A stretch of DNA of 47,160 nt, taken from Porphyra umbilicalis. Its lineage: Eukaryota; Rhodophyta; Bangiophyceae; Bangiales; Bangiaceae. A program made the translations under genes and the position numbers. The stretch covers positions 1 through 47,160 of the forward strand of contig KV919213.1 in assembly GCA_002049455.2 (NCBI GenBank), read 5' to 3'. The number at the start of each line of letters is the position of its first letter. Position 1 is the stretch's first letter. This document shows, in pieces, positions 46,508 through 47,160 of the stretch. Under the pieces are notes generated by a model. The model saw only the letters and a program-made list of their open reading frames with translations, did no database searches and was not told the origin of the DNA.

Positions 46508-47160
46508 GGCGGTGGCGCAGAGGGGCGGGGGTGCTCGGCCGCTACAGGGCCGCCGAGCGGCGATGTGGCCACGGCCTTGCGCGTGTGGAGGGGGACGGGG
46601 AGGGGACGAGCGCCGGCGTCCCCCGACCGACGCGAGCGCCGGCGTCGGCGTAGGCGGAGGGGGGGGAGGGGCGGGCGTGCGACGTGCGGGCGCCCATGTG
46701 AGGCGGGCGGTGGTGGCAGGCGCGGTGGCGCGGATCACCCCCCCCGTGGCTGACGTGCGGGGCGGGCCACGCGCGCTGCACTGCGCGCGTCGGCGCTGTG
46801 CACGCGCGTGCCGCGCGCACCAACGAACGTCGGTGTGCACGCGGGCGGCTGGCCGACGGTGGCTGTGGGGCGGGTCCCGACACGCCGTCGGTGTGGGCTG
46901 TCGACCCGACAAGGGGGCACGCGCCGCACGCCCGCCGCCTCGGCCGCGGCGGGGTCGTGGCACCGTCGCTTGTCGCACGCGCAGAGGGCGCACTTTGGGC
47001 CCGGGGGGCTTGAGCGGCCACTACGGGGGGGAGTGTGGGTTGGGGAGGCACCCGCGCACGTGCGGCTGGTCGACACGGGGCGGTTGGGGGGCGGGGTGGC
47101 GAGGGGAGGGAGTGTCGCCCCAGAGGAGAGTCGCCTCGCAGCGTGGCCGGGTTGCCCCAA
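46508..47160. other. Upstream flank of the zinc-finger gene
   Basis: GC-rich sequence with chance frames on both strands; one minus-strand frame is continuous with the zinc-finger exon 1 but begins at a non-ATG codon and lacks protein-like sequence. Probably promoter or leader of the zinc-finger gene. Nothing further supported. Confidence 0.45.

Noticed and set aside
1..47160. tRNA, rRNA, CRISPR arrays or bacterial operon signals
   Set aside because: Scanning by eye for T-loop-like words, rRNA-like blocks and regularly spaced repeats gave nothing convincing; the gene set is eukaryotic nuclear.

Overview
The window is nuclear DNA of a very GC-rich, intron-poor eukaryote. The genes are eukaryotic: Mediator MED15, a SWR1-type chromatin remodeler, eIF6, a PH-CaM-kinase, a type II GT61 glycosyltransferase and C2H2 zinc fingers. 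Introns are few, with GT..AG ends (GTACGT, GTATGT, GTGCGT donors). RibD has a likely plastid-targeting leader, and one gene resembles a plant chloroplast-envelope glycine-rich protein. Together with the base composition this suggests a bangiophyte red alga (Porphyra/Pyropia type). The assignment is inferred from gene content and style, not proven.

Left to right: a 5'-truncated GT2 glycosyltransferase (+, 3-~1032); an oligopeptidase B-like serine peptidase (-, 2010-4496); MED15 in two exons (+, 6490-10289); eIF6/TIF6 (+, 11955-12692) converging on the large SWR1 ATPase (-, 12928-21501); a glycine-rich TGD5/AS8-like protein (-, 23251-24195) with a likely upstream 5' intron; a pogo-like TIR transposon (24517-25945) and a 301-bp TIR element (26054-26354); a GT61 glycosyltransferase (-, 26353-28763); a PH-domain CaM-type kinase with one 300-nt stop-free intron (+, 30326-32086); RibD (-, 32443-34020); a small Cys/Met-rich protein (+, 35414-35746); an ABHD17-type hydrolase with a very long low-complexity tail (-, 36449-41538); a hairpin MITE (43051-43202); and a three-exon C2H2 zinc-finger gene whose introns split the fingers (-, 44146-46507).

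The genes are unrelated housekeeping, regulatory and secretory genes rather than an operon-like system. MED15, SWR1 and the zinc-finger protein act in transcription and chromatin, eIF6 in 60S maturation, RibD in plastid riboflavin synthesis, and GT2/GT61 in glycan synthesis. Four genes (GT2, the glycine-rich protein, GT61, the ABHD17-like hydrolase) change reading frame exactly at G/C homopolymers. I read this as consensus indel error rather than biology, but it makes their exact protein sequences provisional. Because GC-rich sequence has few stop codons, most long ORFs here are chance ORFs and were left out.
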